DNA of 41,975 nucleotides, from assembly GCA_029250685.1 (NCBI GenBank), contig JAQXEU010000040.1, forward strand, positions 1-41,975. The letters run 5' to 3'. Below the pieces are notes generated by a model that made no database searches, was not told the origin of the DNA, and saw only the letters and a program-made list of their open reading frames with translations. How positions within the stretch are numbered: position 1 is the stretch's first letter; each line of letters starts with the position of its first letter. The translations under genes and the position numbers were made by a program. This document shows, piece by piece, positions 17,300-26,358 of the stretch. Origin of the DNA: Polaribacter sp. GTDB lineage: Bacteria; Bacteroidota; Bacteroidia; Flavobacteriales; Flavobacteriaceae.

Positions 17300-18427
17300 A
17301 TGCCAATAGTAGAACTCCTTAAATATAATCATAAAACGAAGCTTTTTGCTTTTTTTGTATGCAGCTTGTTTTTATTAGGTTCATCACAATTTAGTTTTGC
17401 GCAAAAGAAAACCTACACAATTGTTTTAGATGCCGGTCATGGAGGAAATGATCCGGGGAATATAGGTAACGGTTATCGAGAAAAAAACATCGCATTAAAA
17501 GTAGCTTTAGAAGTTGGGAAAATAATTGAAAAACAAAAAGATATTAAAGTTGTTTTTACACGCAAAACAGATGTTTTTATAGAGTTATGGAAACGTGGAG
17601 ATATTGCTAATAATATAAAAGCCGATTTGTTTATTTCTATTCATTGTGACTCTCATACATCAAATGCTTATGGAGCAGGAACTTTTGTTTTAGGTGCAAG
17701 AGGTAATAAAGCAAATTTGGAAATCTCGAAAAGAGAAAACAGTGTAATTTTATTAGAGAAAGATTACAAGCAAAATTATAGTTACAATCCAAATTCGCCA
17801 GAATCTGTAATAGGTTTGTCTTTATTGCAAGAAGAAAACTTAGATCAAAGCTTGCAATTGGCAAGTGTAATTCAGAATAACCTTGTTAGTAAGCTAAAGC
17901 GATTTAATAGGTATGTTAAGATGGATAACTTTCAAGTATTGAGAGAAACCATAATGCCAAGTGTTTTAATTGAATTAGGTTTTTTAACGAATAAAAAAGA
18001 AGGTCGTTATTTAAACTCTAGAAATGGTCAACTTGCAATGGCAAAAAACATTGCAAGTTCTATTATTACCTTTGTTAATCAATTAAAAATAAATACGGTT
18101 GATGAGGTTTTAGTTTCGGATATTAAAAAACCAATCGTAACTAAACCAAAAAAAGAGGTAAAAAAAGCGCTCGCTGAATATAAAATTCAGATTGCTTCTA
18201 GCCGTAAAAAAATGGCAACAAAATCATACAATTTTAAAGGACTGAAAAATGTAGAAAGAGTTAAGGTTGGTAGGTATTACAAGTATTATTATGGTAAAAC
18301 AGTCAATTATAAAAATATAAAATCATTATTAAAAAGAGTAAAAAAGAAAGGATATAGATCCGCCTTTATTGCAGCTTTTAAGAATGGTAAGAAAATTTCA
18401 GTAAAACAAGCGTTAAAAACACAATGA
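17300..18427 (+). CDS. N-acetylmuramoyl-L-alanine amidase (Amidase_3) with SPOR-like tail, 375 aa
   Basis: The signal peptide spans about residues 1-35 (ends SFAQ). The Amidase_3 domain (about 40-245) shows the zinc ligands His47 (DAGHGGNDPGN), Glu61 (YREKN) and His115 (SIHCDSH), and the catalytic Glu225 (LIELGFLTN). It cleaves the bond between muramic acid and the stem peptide in septal peptidoglycan. The basic C-terminal region (about 290-372), EYKIQIASSRKKMATKS and onward, looks like a SPOR domain that would bind denuded glycan at the division site. The start is ATG 17300. An MCE gene follows 55 nt downstream. Confidence 0.93.
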   Translation: MPIVELLKYNHKTKLFAFFVCSLFLLGSSQFSFAQKKTYTIVLDAGHGGNDPGNIGNGYREKNIALKVALEVGKIIEKQKDIKVVFTRKTDVFIELWKRGDIANNIKADLFISIHCDSHTSNAYGAGTFVLGARGNKANLEISKRENSVILLEKDYKQNYSYNPNSPESVIGLSLLQEENLDQSLQLASVIQNNLVSKLKRFNRYVKMDNFQVLRETIMPSVLIELGFLTNKKEGRYLNSRNGQLAMAKNIASSIITFVNQLKINTVDEVLVSDIKKPIVTKPKKEVKKALAEYKIQIASSRKKMATKSYNFKGLKNVERVKVGRYYKYYYGKTVNYKNIKSLLKRVKKKGYRSAFIAAFKNGKKISVKQALKTQ

Positions 18428-18482
18428 TTTACATATAATCTCCAAGAAATTATTAGTAATATTGTTGTTTAAATTAGAATCT

Positions 18483-19457
18483 ATGTCTAGAGAACTAAAA
18501 ACAGGATTTGTAGCAGTAGTAGTTGTTGCATTTTTTATTTGGGGATTTAACTTCCTTAAAGGAGAAAATATTTTTGCAAAAAGTCAACGTCATTTCTTTG
18601 TTGAATATAATAATATACAAGGATTAAAAAAATCTAGTATCGTAACTATTAATGGATTACAGGTTGGTAGTGTTGTTGGTGTTAAATTCAATTCTAATCC
18701 TGAAAAAAGAGGGAAGTTAGTCGTAGAATTGTTAGTTGAAAACGATTTTGAGTTTTCAAATAAAAGTGTCGCAAAGATTTATAGTGCTAGTTTAATGGGG
18801 GGGCAATCGTTGGCAATAATTCCGTCTTATGAAGGCGATTTAGCTGTTGATGGTGATTTTTTAACAGGAGAAGTAGAATCTGATATTTTTTCATCAGTTG
18901 GTGAGAAATTAAATCCACTGCAAGCAAAACTAGAAAACGTTATTGTTAGTGCAGATTCATTATTATTAGGTTTAAATCAAACCTTAGATTTCAAAGCAAG
19001 AAAAAGTTTAAACAAAAGTATTTTAGGATTAGAATTTATGCTTGCTGATGTTGGAAGTACTTTAAGTTCTGTGAATCAATTATTAGATTCTAGTAAAGTT
19101 GGAATTAAAAATACGTTTGATAATACTAGAATTATTACAGAAAACTTAATGAAGTTGTCTGATACTTTAGTAAATGCAAATATTGGTTTAACTATTAAAA
19201 AAGCACAACAATCTTTAGAATATGTAAATCAATTAATGGTTGGTATTCAAAAAGGAGAAGGTTCATTGGGTAAATTGGTCAAAGATGATGCAATGTATAC
19301 GAATTTAACAAACATGTCTAAAGAACTTGAAGAGTTGATTAGGGAAATGAAATTGAACCCAAAACGATTTGTACACTTTTCTTTATTCGGAAAAAAAGCA
19401 GTGCCTTTCGATCCTAAAAAAAATAAAGAAAACGAAACCAACACGAATAAAAAATAA
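18483..19457 (+). CDS. MCE / MlaD family protein, 324 aa
   Basis: A single N-terminal membrane helix (about residues 8-26) is followed by an MCE domain (about 37-115: VEYNNIQGLKKSSIVTINGL, then QVGSVVGVKF). A long helical region and a KNKENETNTNKK tail follow. MlaD-type proteins form hexameric rings that carry phospholipids between inner and outer membranes with an ABC transporter. No permease or ATPase gene is nearby, so partners must be encoded elsewhere. The start is ATG 18483; an upstream in-frame TTG at 18462 would only add a short unlikely extension. The stop shares one base with the next ATG. Confidence 0.88.
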   Translation: MSRELKTGFVAVVVVAFFIWGFNFLKGENIFAKSQRHFFVEYNNIQGLKKSSIVTINGLQVGSVVGVKFNSNPEKRGKLVVELLVENDFEFSNKSVAKIYSASLMGGQSLAIIPSYEGDLAVDGDFLTGEVESDIFSSVGEKLNPLQAKLENVIVSADSLLLGLNQTLDFKARKSLNKSILGLEFMLADVGSTLSSVNQLLDSSKVGIKNTFDNTRIITENLMKLSDTLVNANIGLTIKKAQQSLEYVNQLMVGIQKGEGSLGKLVKDDAMYTNLTNMSKELEELIREMKLNPKRFVHFSLFGKKAVPFDPKKNKENETNTNKK

Positions 19458-20059
19458 TGAGTTGGATTAAAGTTATCTCGTTTAATGAGGCAACCGGAAA
19501 ACTAAAACGATTGTACGAAAAAGTTACCGGGCCAAATAACAATGTAGATAATATTATGATGATTCACGGTTTACGCCCGCATACAATGACAGGTCATATG
19601 TCATTATATAAAAACGTTTTGCACAATAGCAATAACACATTGCCAAAATGGTTTTTAGAAACAATTGGCGTTTATGTAAGCATCTTAAATAAATGCGATT
19701 ATTGTATCAATCATCATTTTGAAGGATTAAAAAGGTTGATTGATAATGATGAAAAATCGAACCAAATAAAAACCGATTTAGAGAAAGGTAATCAACCATT
19801 CGTAGAAGATAAATTTAATGCTGGCTTAGAATATGCTAAAAAGTTAACTTTAGTTGCCTCAGAAGTAAAAGAAGAAGATGTTATTTCTTTAAGAAATGTA
19901 AATTTATCCGACGGAGAAATTTTAGAAATAAATCAAGTCGTAAGTTATTTTAATTACGCAAATAGAACTGTTCTAGGATTAGGAGTTTCAACGAAAGGAG
20001 ATATAATTGGGTTATCGCCAAATAATTCTGATGATGAAAATCATTGGAATCATCAATAA
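19457..20059 (+). CDS. AhpD-like / carboxymuconolactone decarboxylase family protein, 200 aa
   Basis: The central region holds the redox motif of peroxidase-related AhpD-like proteins: ETIGVYVSILNKCDYCINHH (about 69-88), with CxxC and the following histidine. This points to a thiol-dependent hydroperoxide reductase or similar activity in the cytoplasm. The gene overlaps the MCE stop by one base (TAATG) and ends 21 nt before the Fe-S membrane protein, so it is translated within the same transcript. The physiological substrate is unknown. Confidence 0.85.
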   Translation: MSWIKVISFNEATGKLKRLYEKVTGPNNNVDNIMMIHGLRPHTMTGHMSLYKNVLHNSNNTLPKWFLETIGVYVSILNKCDYCINHHFEGLKRLIDNDEKSNQIKTDLEKGNQPFVEDKFNAGLEYAKKLTLVASEVKEEDVISLRNVNLSDGEILEINQVVSYFNYANRTVLGLGVSTKGDIIGLSPNNSDDENHWNHQ

Positions 20060-20080
20060 AAAGAGATTAATTAAATAGAT

Positions 20081-21397
20081 ATGCAATACTTACCAAACAT
20101 CGTTTTTGCAATTATTCTAATAACCGGATTCGGTTTTTTTATAAAGAATATTAGCAAGTTAATTCGGAACATTAAATTAGGGAAATCTGTTGACAGAAGT
20201 GATAATAAAGCTGCTCGATGGAAAAACATGGCGAAAATTGCTTTAGGACAATATAAAATGGTTCGCAGACCTGTTTCAGGGGTTTTACACGTTGTTGTTT
20301 ATTTGGGTTTTGTTATCACTAATATTGAAGTTTTAGCAATAATTATTGATGGTTTATTTGGAACTCACAGAGTTTTTCAACCAATTTTAGGTGAAGTATT
20401 TTATGGGTTTTTAATCGGGACTTTTGAGATTTTAGCAGCAATGGTTTTTGTTGCTGTTGTTGTTTTTTGGATCCGTAGAAATGTAATCAACATTAAACGT
20501 TTCTTAAATAAAGAAATGAAAGGTTGGCCAAAAAGCGACGGAAATATCATCTTATATTTTGAAATGGTATTAATGACATTATTTATAGTTATGAATGCTG
20601 CTGATGTTACTTTTCAGTCTGGAGGAATTGGAAACCCCATAAGTCAATTTGTATATCCATTGTTTAACGGATTTTCATCAGGAACGTTGCATTTAATTGA
20701 GCAATCAGCTTGGTGGATTCATATTGTCGGAATTTTAGTATTTTTAAATTACTTATATTATTCTAAACATTTACATATTTTATTAGCTTTCCCAAATACG
20801 TTTTACGCAAAACTAAAACCGAAAGGGCAATTAGATAATTTAGAAGCAGTAACCAAGGAAGTACAATTAATGATGGATCCAAATGCTGATCCATATGCAG
20901 CACCTGCAGAAGATGCAGAGGATGAGGTTCCTGAGAAATTTGGAGCATCTGATGTAACCGATTTAAATTGGGTGCAATTAATGAATGCCTACACATGTAC
21001 AGAATGTGGTCGTTGTACTTCATCTTGTCCAGCAAACCTTACAGGTAAAGAATTATCGCCACGTAAAATCATGATGGATACGCGTGATAGAATGGAAGAA
21101 GTTGGTAAGAATATTGATGCCAATGGCGGAACATTTAAAGATGATGGAAAACAATTATTGAACGATTATATTTCTCCAGAAGAATTATGGGCATGTACAA
21201 GTTGTAATGCGTGTGTGCAAGAATGTCCAGTAAATATTGATCCTTTATCTATTATTATGGATATGCGTAGATATTTAGTGATGGAAGAATCTGCCGCGCC
21301 ACAAGAGCTAAATATGATGATGACAAACATCGAAAATAACGGAGCGCCTTGGCAGTACAATCAACAAGATAGATTAAACTGGAAAGACGAAGAATAA
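20081..21397 (+). CDS. Membrane electron-transfer protein with two 4Fe-4S motifs, 438 aa
   Basis: The N-terminal half has about five hydrophobic helices (residues 5-23, 68-93, 105-135, 155-175, 208-228), resembling the b-type cytochrome subunits of HdrE or NarI kind. The C-terminal half is ferredoxin-like with CTECGRCTSSCP (Cys306 first) and CTSCNACVQECP (Cys372 first), enough for two 4Fe-4S clusters. It likely passes electrons between a soluble partner and menaquinone. The next gene encodes a CCG-domain protein, giving an HdrDE-like or split EtfD-like pair. The donor is not evident. Confidence 0.88.
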   Translation: MQYLPNIVFAIILITGFGFFIKNISKLIRNIKLGKSVDRSDNKAARWKNMAKIALGQYKMVRRPVSGVLHVVVYLGFVITNIEVLAIIIDGLFGTHRVFQPILGEVFYGFLIGTFEILAAMVFVAVVVFWIRRNVINIKRFLNKEMKGWPKSDGNIILYFEMVLMTLFIVMNAADVTFQSGGIGNPISQFVYPLFNGFSSGTLHLIEQSAWWIHIVGILVFLNYLYYSKHLHILLAFPNTFYAKLKPKGQLDNLEAVTKEVQLMMDPNADPYAAPAEDAEDEVPEKFGASDVTDLNWVQLMNAYTCTECGRCTSSCPANLTGKELSPRKIMMDTRDRMEEVGKNIDANGGTFKDDGKQLLNDYISPEELWACTSCNACVQECPVNIDPLSIIMDMRRYLVMEESAAPQELNMMMTNIENNGAPWQYNQQDRLNWKDEE

Positions 21398-21407
21398 ATA
21401 AACGTTG

Positions 21408-21446
21408 AATTATGAGTCTTTAATTTTTAATTAAAGACTCATAATT
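21408..21446 (+). other. Perfect intercistronic hairpin between the two Fe-S genes
   Basis: Arms 21408-21425 and 21429-21446 are perfectly complementary over 18 bp with a TTT loop. The core is TATGAGTCTTTAAT and its complement. There is no T tract immediately after it, so it is less like a terminator and more like an RNA-processing or stability element. It sits between the two subunits, 27 nt before the next start codon. Confidence 0.7.
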
Positions 21447-21473
21447 TAAAACTAACTACTCAAAATTAAAAAG

Positions 21474-22253
21474 ATGATAGTACCTACAATGGCAGATATG
21501 ATGGCTCAAGGAAAACAACCGGAAGTGTTGTTTTGGGTTGGAGCTGCTGGAAGTTTTGATGATAGAGCAAAAAAAATAACAAGAGCTTTTGTAAAGATTT
21601 TACAACAAGCAAATGTAAATTTTGCAGTGTTAGGAACTGAAGAAAGTTCTACTGGTGATGCTGCTAAAAGAGCAGGAAATGAATTTTTGTTTCAAATGCA
21701 AGCAGTTACAAATATAGAAGTGTTAAATGCTTATGAAGTAAAAACAATTGTTACTTGTGACCCTCATTCTTTTAATACATTAAAAAATGAATACGCTTCT
21801 TTAGGTGGGAACTATGAAGTTTTTCATCACACACAATTCATCAAAAAATTAATTACTGAAGGAAGACTTTCTATAGATGATTCAGTTTTAAAAAATAAAA
21901 GAGTTACGTTCCACGACCCTTGTTACTTAGGAAGAGCAAATGATGAATACGAATCTCCTAGAGATTTAATTAAACGTTTGGGTGTTAATTTAACGGAAAT
22001 GAAGCGCAATAAATCTACAGCATTATGTTGTGGTGCAGGTGGAGCGCAAATGTTTAAAGAACCAGAAAAAGGGAATAAAGATATTAATGTTTTAAGAACA
22101 GAAGATGCTTTAGAAACCAAACCAGAAATTATTGCAACTGGATGTCCGTATTGTAATACAATGATGACAGATGGTGTTAAGTTTAAAGAAAAAGAAGCAG
22201 AAGTTGCTGTTTTAGACATTGCTGAATTAATTGCGCAAGCAAATAACTTATAA
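21474..22253 (+). CDS. CCG-domain (Fe-S)-binding oxidoreductase subunit, 259 aa
   Basis: Two cysteine-rich CCG motifs are visible: HDPCYLGRANDEYESPR with the downstream CCGAGGAQMF (about 184-193), and the C-terminal GCPYCNTMM (about 222-230). The first CCG module looks partly degenerate, with TCDPHSFNTLKNEY near 94-107. Such domains in HdrB, HdrD, GlpC and LutA bind special Fe-S clusters and act in heterodisulfide, glycerol-3-phosphate or lactate oxidation. Together with the preceding membrane protein it forms a predicted quinone-linked module. A perfect hairpin precedes it. A lipoprotein gene follows after 9 nt. Confidence 0.85.
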   Translation: MIVPTMADMMAQGKQPEVLFWVGAAGSFDDRAKKITRAFVKILQQANVNFAVLGTEESSTGDAAKRAGNEFLFQMQAVTNIEVLNAYEVKTIVTCDPHSFNTLKNEYASLGGNYEVFHHTQFIKKLITEGRLSIDDSVLKNKRVTFHDPCYLGRANDEYESPRDLIKRLGVNLTEMKRNKSTALCCGAGGAQMFKEPEKGNKDINVLRTEDALETKPEIIATGCPYCNTMMTDGVKFKEKEAEVAVLDIAELIAQANNL

Positions 22254-22262
22254 AAGAAAACT

Positions 22263-22634
22263 ATGAAAATTAAAAACATTTTTACGTTCGTTGTTAGTTG
22301 TTTGATAATAGCATCTTGTGCTGTTAAGAAACCAAAACAAGAAATTAAAGAAGTCATTGAAGTTGAAGAAGTAGATGTAGAAAAAAAAGCACCCGTTTTA
22401 ACATACGAAGTTCAAATTGGAGCTTTTGATGTTGAAAATTCAGCTTTAAAAGCCGTTAAAAATGTAAAGATAATTTTCGAGGAATCGTTATATAAATATA
22501 GATTAGGTTCTTTTACAAATTATAGAAAAGCAAGAAATTACCGAAAATCGTTATTGGTAAAATACCCAGATGCTTTTGTACAAGCGTTGTTAGACGGAAA
22601 GCCAATTTCTATTGATGATGCTTTAAAACAATAA
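22263..22634 (+). CDS. Lipoprotein with SPOR-like domain, 123 aa
   Basis: The signal sequence ends in the lipobox IIASC (Cys19), so the protein should be lipidated. After an acidic linker (QEIKEVIEVEEVDVEKK) comes a SPOR-like fold from about residue 49: YEVQIGAFDVENSALKA, then YKYRLGSFTNYRKARNYRKS. SPOR domains bind peptidoglycan at division sites. The closing motif GKPISIDDALKQ resembles the end of the amidase in this same cluster (GKKISVKQALKTQ). A role near the cell wall is inferred. Confidence 0.8.
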   Translation: MKIKNIFTFVVSCLIIASCAVKKPKQEIKEVIEVEEVDVEKKAPVLTYEVQIGAFDVENSALKAVKNVKIIFEESLYKYRLGSFTNYRKARNYRKSLLVKYPDAFVQALLDGKPISIDDALKQ

Positions 22635-22637
22635 AAA

Positions 22638-23147
22638 TTGGATTATTTTAAAAACAATCTTGTAAATCAACTTCCAGATATTTCTGAATTGACCTTTAAG
22701 AGAATTCATAAAGATTATTTAAAGGTTTTAGTTTTGACAACTCTAGTTGTTTTTTTAGTATTGTTTTTAGGTGTTTTCTTCCTTAAAAAAAATGTTGAGA
22801 TAATCGCGAATTTTGAATATGTAAACTATTTTTATTTTTTACTTTCTATAATTTTTCTTTTGTTGTTGACAGTTTTCTCAATAGGCTTTTCTAGGAGGAA
22901 ATATGTGTTGAGAGAGAAAGATGTTACGTATAAAAGTGGCGTTTTAATTGAAAAAATAACAACTGTTCCTTATTCTAGAATTCAACATGTAGAAATAAAT
23001 GAGGCACCAATTTCAAGAATCTTTAAATTGGCATCACTAAATGTTTTTACTGCTGGAGATAGTAGTAATGATTTAGTTATTAAAGGAATAAAAAAAGAAG
23101 AAGCGTTGAAAATTAAAGAATTTATCAACCAGCAAATAGATGCTTAA
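22638..23147 (+). CDS. PH domain-containing membrane protein (YdbS-like), 169 aa
   Basis: Two transmembrane helices (about 28-50 and 63-84) precede a bacterial PH domain of the YdbS/YdbT type (about 92-165) with the typical sequence TVPYSRIQHVEINEAPISR. The start is TTG at 22638, 3 nt after the previous stop; no ATG lies near it. The end overlaps the larger PH-domain gene by 8 nt. In Bacillus such YdbS/YdbT pairs influence sensitivity to bacteriocins, but the biochemical role is not known. Confidence 0.82.
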   Translation: MDYFKNNLVNQLPDISELTFKRIHKDYLKVLVLTTLVVFLVLFLGVFFLKKNVEIIANFEYVNYFYFLLSIIFLLLLTVFSIGFSRRKYVLREKDVTYKSGVLIEKITTVPYSRIQHVEINEAPISRIFKLASLNVFTAGDSSNDLVIKGIKKEEALKIKEFINQQIDA

Positions 23148-24633
23148 TAATTCTTTATTTGCCGATTTTTCTAGACAATCTCCAAAAGGAATTATAATTA
23201 TTTATATAAAACTTTTGTATAAAGTATTAAAAGCAACTTGGTTTTTATTATTTCTTTTTCTCCAAAAATTTTCTAAAATTAATGACGATACTCTTATCTA
23301 TATTTATGTCGGAATTGGAGTTTTATTAATCTTTATTTTGATTAGAGCTTATTTATTGTATAAAAATTTTCTTTTTAGAATTGATGAAAACCACTTTGTT
23401 TTAAAAGAAGGAATCCTTAAAAAGAAAAACACTTCGATTTCTTTCGATAGAATTCAGAATGTAAATTTTAAACAAAATTTAATTCAGCAGCTTATAAATG
23501 TTTACGAAGTAAATATAGAGACTGCTGGTTCTAAAGATACAGAAATTGCGATTAAAGCATTAACTATTGATAAAGCAGAAGCCTTAAAAAAAGAATTACT
23601 ACAAGTTAAAAGCACTGTTGAAGTTGTTGAGAGAGAACAATTAAAACCATTATTAAAAATTAATTTTAAAGAACTATTAAAAGTAAGTCTCACTGAAAAT
23701 CATTTACAGAATTTAATGGTTTTTGCTGCGCTAGTTTTTGGTGTTTTTCAACAATTAAATGATGTTTTTAAAGGGTTCAATAGTGAAGATGTTTTAGATA
23801 ATTATACTGATGTAAATCCGGGCGACATTTTTAATAGCTTATTCCTTTTTGTAATCCTTTTTTTACTGCTAATAATTGTTGGAGTTTTGAGTTCATTTGT
23901 TCGGATTTTACTTTTTCACTTTAATCTTACATTATTTATAAGAGAAGAATCATTTGATATTACGCAAGGATTATTGACTAAAAAATCGATCATTTTAAGT
24001 AAAGGAAAAGTTCAAAGTATCATTGTGTCTACAAATCCAATAAAAAAAAAATTAGGAATTTCATTTATCACTTTTAAACAAGCAGTAAGCGGAAAAGTAA
24101 AAAAGCAACAGCATAAATTAATTAGAATTATTGGTTGTAAAGCTGAACAGATAAAAACGATTAAAGAGTTGTTATATGTAAATGATTCTAATGAGAGCGA
24201 AAGATATGTGCCGAATAAATACTTTATTTTCAGAATGTATTTTAGGAGTAGTATTGGTTTGCTTCTTGTAAATAGCATCATTTTATTTTTAATACAAGAT
24301 CCAAATTTGTTATGGGTGAATTTACTTTTTATTCCATTAACACTTCTTTTAATTCAAATGAAATACAAGAAAGCATTTTATCAATTCAACGAAGAATTGT
24401 TGATTTTTGGTGAGGGAAGAGTTGAAACGCATCTTACATATTTACCTTTTTTTAAAGTTCAGAATATAAAAATCAAGCAAACTATTTTTCAAAAAAGAAA
24501 AAATGTTGTCAATTTGATTTTGCAAACTGCATCTGGGAAAATTAGAATTCCGTGTATTGAAAAAGAAAGAGCAATTAAATTATACAATTATATTTTATAT
24601 AAAATAGAAAGTAATAAAGAATCATGGATGTAA
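23140..24633 (+). CDS. PH domain-containing membrane protein (YdbT-like), 497 aa
   Basis: This is the large partner of the preceding protein. It has several membrane helices (about 25-42, 48-72, 190-205, 228-256, 360-395) and repeated PH modules, each marked by a SFDRIQNVNFKQNLIQQ-like segment: near 105-120 (SISFDRIQNVNF), 285-300 (ILSKGKVQSIIVS) and 435-455 (YLPFFKVQNIKIKQ). Two of these precede the motif for a PH domain repeated three times. Function unknown beyond membrane association. It overlaps the genes on both sides, 8 nt upstream and 10 nt with menA. Confidence 0.82.
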   Translation: MLNNSLFADFSRQSPKGIIIIYIKLLYKVLKATWFLLFLFLQKFSKINDDTLIYIYVGIGVLLIFILIRAYLLYKNFLFRIDENHFVLKEGILKKKNTSISFDRIQNVNFKQNLIQQLINVYEVNIETAGSKDTEIAIKALTIDKAEALKKELLQVKSTVEVVEREQLKPLLKINFKELLKVSLTENHLQNLMVFAALVFGVFQQLNDVFKGFNSEDVLDNYTDVNPGDIFNSLFLFVILFLLLIIVGVLSSFVRILLFHFNLTLFIREESFDITQGLLTKKSIILSKGKVQSIIVSTNPIKKKLGISFITFKQAVSGKVKKQQHKLIRIIGCKAEQIKTIKELLYVNDSNESERYVPNKYFIFRMYFRSSIGLLLVNSIILFLIQDPNLLWVNLLFIPLTLLLIQMKYKKAFYQFNEELLIFGEGRVETHLTYLPFFKVQNIKIKQTIFQKRKNVVNLILQTASGKIRIPCIEKERAIKLYNYILYKIESNKESWM

Positions 24634-25520
24634 AAAATTACATAGAAGCTGCACGATTAAGAACTTTGCCGCTTTCAGTTTCAGGGATTATTGTTGGGAG
24701 TTTTTTAGCAGCTTCACAAGGTTTTTTTAATTGGATTGTTTGTGTCTTAGCACTGCTAACTACAATCGGTTTTCAAGTATTATCAAATTTCGCAAACGAT
24801 TATGGAGACGGAATCAAGGGAACTGATGATCATAGAACTGGTGAGAAAAGATTAGTTGCTTCTGGAGTGATTACTCCAAAACAAATGAAAAGAGCAATGA
24901 TATTTACTGCAGTTATTACATTAATTGTTGCTTTATTGCTGATTTATGTTGCTTTTGGAAAAGATAGCTTTGATTTATCATTGTTGTTTTTAGGATTAGG
25001 AGTAGCTTCAATTGTAGCAGCAATAAAATACACAGTTGGTAAAACAGCTTATGGTTACAGTGGTTTTGGTGATGTTTTTGTGTTTGTTTTCTTTGGGTTG
25101 TTAAGTGTCATTGGTTCTAATTTTTTGTTTACTAAAGAAATTGATTTCACAATTTTTCTTCCAGCATTTTCGATTGGGTTATTAAGTACTTCAGTATTGA
25201 ATTTAAACAACATGCGTGATCGTGAGAATGATCAAAAAACAAATAAAAATACGTTAGTTGTGAAAATCGGCGCAGAATTCGCGAAATACTATCATTATTT
25301 TTTAATCGTAACTGCTTTTTTATTCGCGTTTTTATATACAGCAATTCATTATTATCAACCGCAGCAATTTTTGTTTGTAATCGCTTTTATTCCATTAATA
25401 AAACATCTTATTTTTGTACTAAAAAATACTAACGAAGGAGATTTAGATGGTGAATTAAAAAAAGTTGCTTTGAGTACTTTTTTCTTTGGCATTCTTTTTG
25501 GATTAGGTCATGTTTTATAA
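24624..25520 (+). CDS. menA: 1,4-dihydroxy-2-naphthoate polyprenyltransferase, 298 aa
   Basis: MenA joins the polyprenyl chain to dihydroxynaphthoate in menaquinone synthesis. The UbiA-family motifs are visible: NFANDYGDGIKGTDDHR (about 55-71), which binds Mg-diphosphate, and the second loop NNMRDRENDQKTNKNTLVV (about 193-211). About eight or nine membrane helices fill the rest. menC and menE lie 2-5 kb downstream on the same strand. The start overlaps the PH-domain gene by 10 nt. Confidence 0.93.
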   Translation: MDVKNYIEAARLRTLPLSVSGIIVGSFLAASQGFFNWIVCVLALLTTIGFQVLSNFANDYGDGIKGTDDHRTGEKRLVASGVITPKQMKRAMIFTAVITLIVALLLIYVAFGKDSFDLSLLFLGLGVASIVAAIKYTVGKTAYGYSGFGDVFVFVFFGLLSVIGSNFLFTKEIDFTIFLPAFSIGLLSTSVLNLNNMRDRENDQKTNKNTLVVKIGAEFAKYYHYFLIVTAFLFAFLYTAIHYYQPQQFLFVIAFIPLIKHLIFVLKNTNEGDLDGELKKVALSTFFFGILFGLGHVL

Positions 25521-25536
25521 CTTAAACTAAATCAAC

Positions 25537-26355
25537 ATGAAAAAAATAATTCTATTTTTAAGTATCATCTTATTGATCGTTTCTTGTGGGAATTCAAATG
25601 AGAAAATGAATTTTGGAGATGCTAAAATGGTTGAATCAATGCAGTTTGATGCTGCAACTTCAAGAAAATCAAAAACTACAAATCAACAGTTAAAAAAGCC
25701 TCAAGTTAATTCTCAAAGAAAATTAATAAAAACAGGAAATATTACATTTGAAACGAAAGATATAGATGTAACAAGAAGAATAATTATTGATTTGGTAAAT
25801 CAAAACAATGGTTACGTTGCTAGTGATAATCAGTACAAATCTGATGATAGAGTTAGTGTGACAATTTCTATTCGAATTCCTGCTGATAAATTTGATTCAA
25901 TTTTGGATGAAATTGCAAAAGGTGTTGAGAAGTTCGATTCTAAAAATATTAGAATTTCTGATGTAACTGAACAGTTTTTAGATATTGAAGCTCGTTTAAA
26001 AACTAAAAAAACGTTAGAATTAAAATATTTAGAAATTCTTAAAAGAGCTAGAACTGTTAGAGAAATTTTAGACGTAGAAAGAGAATTGGGTAAGTTAAGA
26101 TCAGATATAGAGTCTACAGAAGGAAGATTAAAGTATTTACAAAATCAAGTCTCATTTTCTACATTGAATATCACTTTCTACAAACAAAATTCTACAAGTG
26201 AAGCTAGTTTTATTGGTAAAGTATCTAAAGCATTTAAAACAGGATTCGAAAATATAAAAGATTTCTTCTTATATATGATTAATATATGGCCATTTATTAT
26301 TATTTTGTTCCTTGTGTTCTTCTATTTAAGAAAAAGAAGATTGAGAACTAAATAA
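25537..26355 (+). CDS. DUF4349 domain lipoprotein, 272 aa
   Basis: A lipobox (LLIVSC, Cys17) ends the signal sequence. The DUF4349 domain follows from about residue 62: RKLIKTGNITFETKDIDVT, then a coiled-coil part (LDIEARLKTKKTLELKYLEI and REILDVERELGKLRSDIEST). A C-terminal membrane helix lies at about 244-265 with a basic end (RKRRLRTK). The family's role is unknown; the layout suggests an envelope protein tethered at both ends. Confidence 0.85.
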   Translation: MKKIILFLSIILLIVSCGNSNEKMNFGDAKMVESMQFDAATSRKSKTTNQQLKKPQVNSQRKLIKTGNITFETKDIDVTRRIIIDLVNQNNGYVASDNQYKSDDRVSVTISIRIPADKFDSILDEIAKGVEKFDSKNIRISDVTEQFLDIEARLKTKKTLELKYLEILKRARTVREILDVERELGKLRSDIESTEGRLKYLQNQVSFSTLNITFYKQNSTSEASFIGKVSKAFKTGFENIKDFFLYMINIWPFIIILFLVFFYLRKRRLRTK

Positions 26356-26358
26356 AAA

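Noticed and set aside
17208..17306. N-terminal extension of lptD to a TTG at 17306
   Set aside because: It would overlap the amidase start and place 33 unlikely residues before a good signal peptide; TTG 17207 fits better.
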